From Neoechinorhynchus agilis (Eukaryota; Acanthocephala), in NCBI GenBank assembly GCA_051530055.1, contig CM121341.1, positions 1 through 64,000 on the forward strand: a stretch of DNA of 64,000 nucleotides. The letters run 5' to 3'. The first letter of the stretch is position 1. Each line of letters opens with the position of its first letter. Below, piece after piece: positions 63,986 through 64,000 of this stretch. The translations under genes and the position numbers were made by a program. The notes below the pieces were generated by a model. It had not been told where the DNA came from. It searched no databases and was given only the letters and a program-made list of their open reading frames with translations.

Positions 63986-64000
63986 CGTCAACACCGATTA
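63903..64000 (-). rRNA. 28S rRNA fragment upstream of the R2 site
   Basis: Minus-strand sequence ttgacgcaatgtgatttctg, cccagtgctctgaatgt, aaagtgaagaaatt and cgcgggtaaacggtgg is the conserved 28S block directly 5' of the R2 target, and runs off the window. Compared with the metazoan consensus (ggcgggagtaactatgac) the last part reads ggtggacgtaactatgac, the same variant as in the two stubs at 47352-47380 and 59465-59493. R2 copy D is therefore in a real 28S gene copy on the minus strand. Confidence 0.92.

Overview
The window is animal nuclear DNA, almost certainly from an invertebrate. It holds pieces of a metazoan 28S rRNA gene in both orientations, R2-type non-LTR retrotransposons at the canonical R2 target site, other LINE families, and AT-rich satellites. 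I found no ordinary host protein gene and nothing bacterial. The species cannot be fixed; the 28S is fairly divergent for a metazoan. The locus reads as a decayed, rearranged rDNA margin packed with retroelements.

Layout. 1-2298: the 3' part of an R2 element (RT, CCHC knuckle, restriction-like endonuclease) inserted in 28S. 2299-3481: the 28S 3' part. 3482-8380: intergenic-spacer (IGS) tandem repeats. 8381-8722: a unique hairpin-rich loop. 8723-14365: the same spacer inverted. 14366-15169: the 28S 3' part inverted. These form a 12.5 kb imperfect palindrome. 15826-18850: a nearly intact LINE with a restriction-like endonuclease (RLE; 'U family', NeSL/Utopia-like, tentative).

19217-34652: minus-strand R2 remnants, an unrecognised 203-codon ORF and a second large inverted duplication (arms 20606-25182 and 30456-34652). 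Its arms carry R2 fragments and a fossil Ty3/Gypsy integrase piece; its 5.3 kb centre holds a long R2 copy and an APE-type LINE. 34680-37970: a ~455 bp satellite. 37979-40341: a ~91 bp satellite. 40571-43480: a second U copy. Its 5' part is repeated inverted at 49094-50297 (third inverted duplication), with the ~91 bp satellite outside in mirror orientation.

44010-48941: an RTE fragment, an R2 with its RT core deleted, and a head-to-tail R2 junction made of two short 28S stubs, then an APE-endonuclease remnant. The R2 junction and APE remnant recur inverted at 58262-59551 (fourth inverted duplication). 54048-58200: more LINE pieces, including hammerhead-like sequences of the kind found at Penelope-like element ends. 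59552-63907: a long R2 copy on the minus strand, whose 5' flank (63903-64000) is genuine 28S.

How the parts relate: R2 elements target 28S and dominate here, in at least three diverged lineages. Four large inverted duplications organise the region. Sequence alone cannot separate past breakage, fusion or template switching from assembly effects, but differences between arms (repeat number, an insertion in one arm only) argue that the duplications are real and of different ages.
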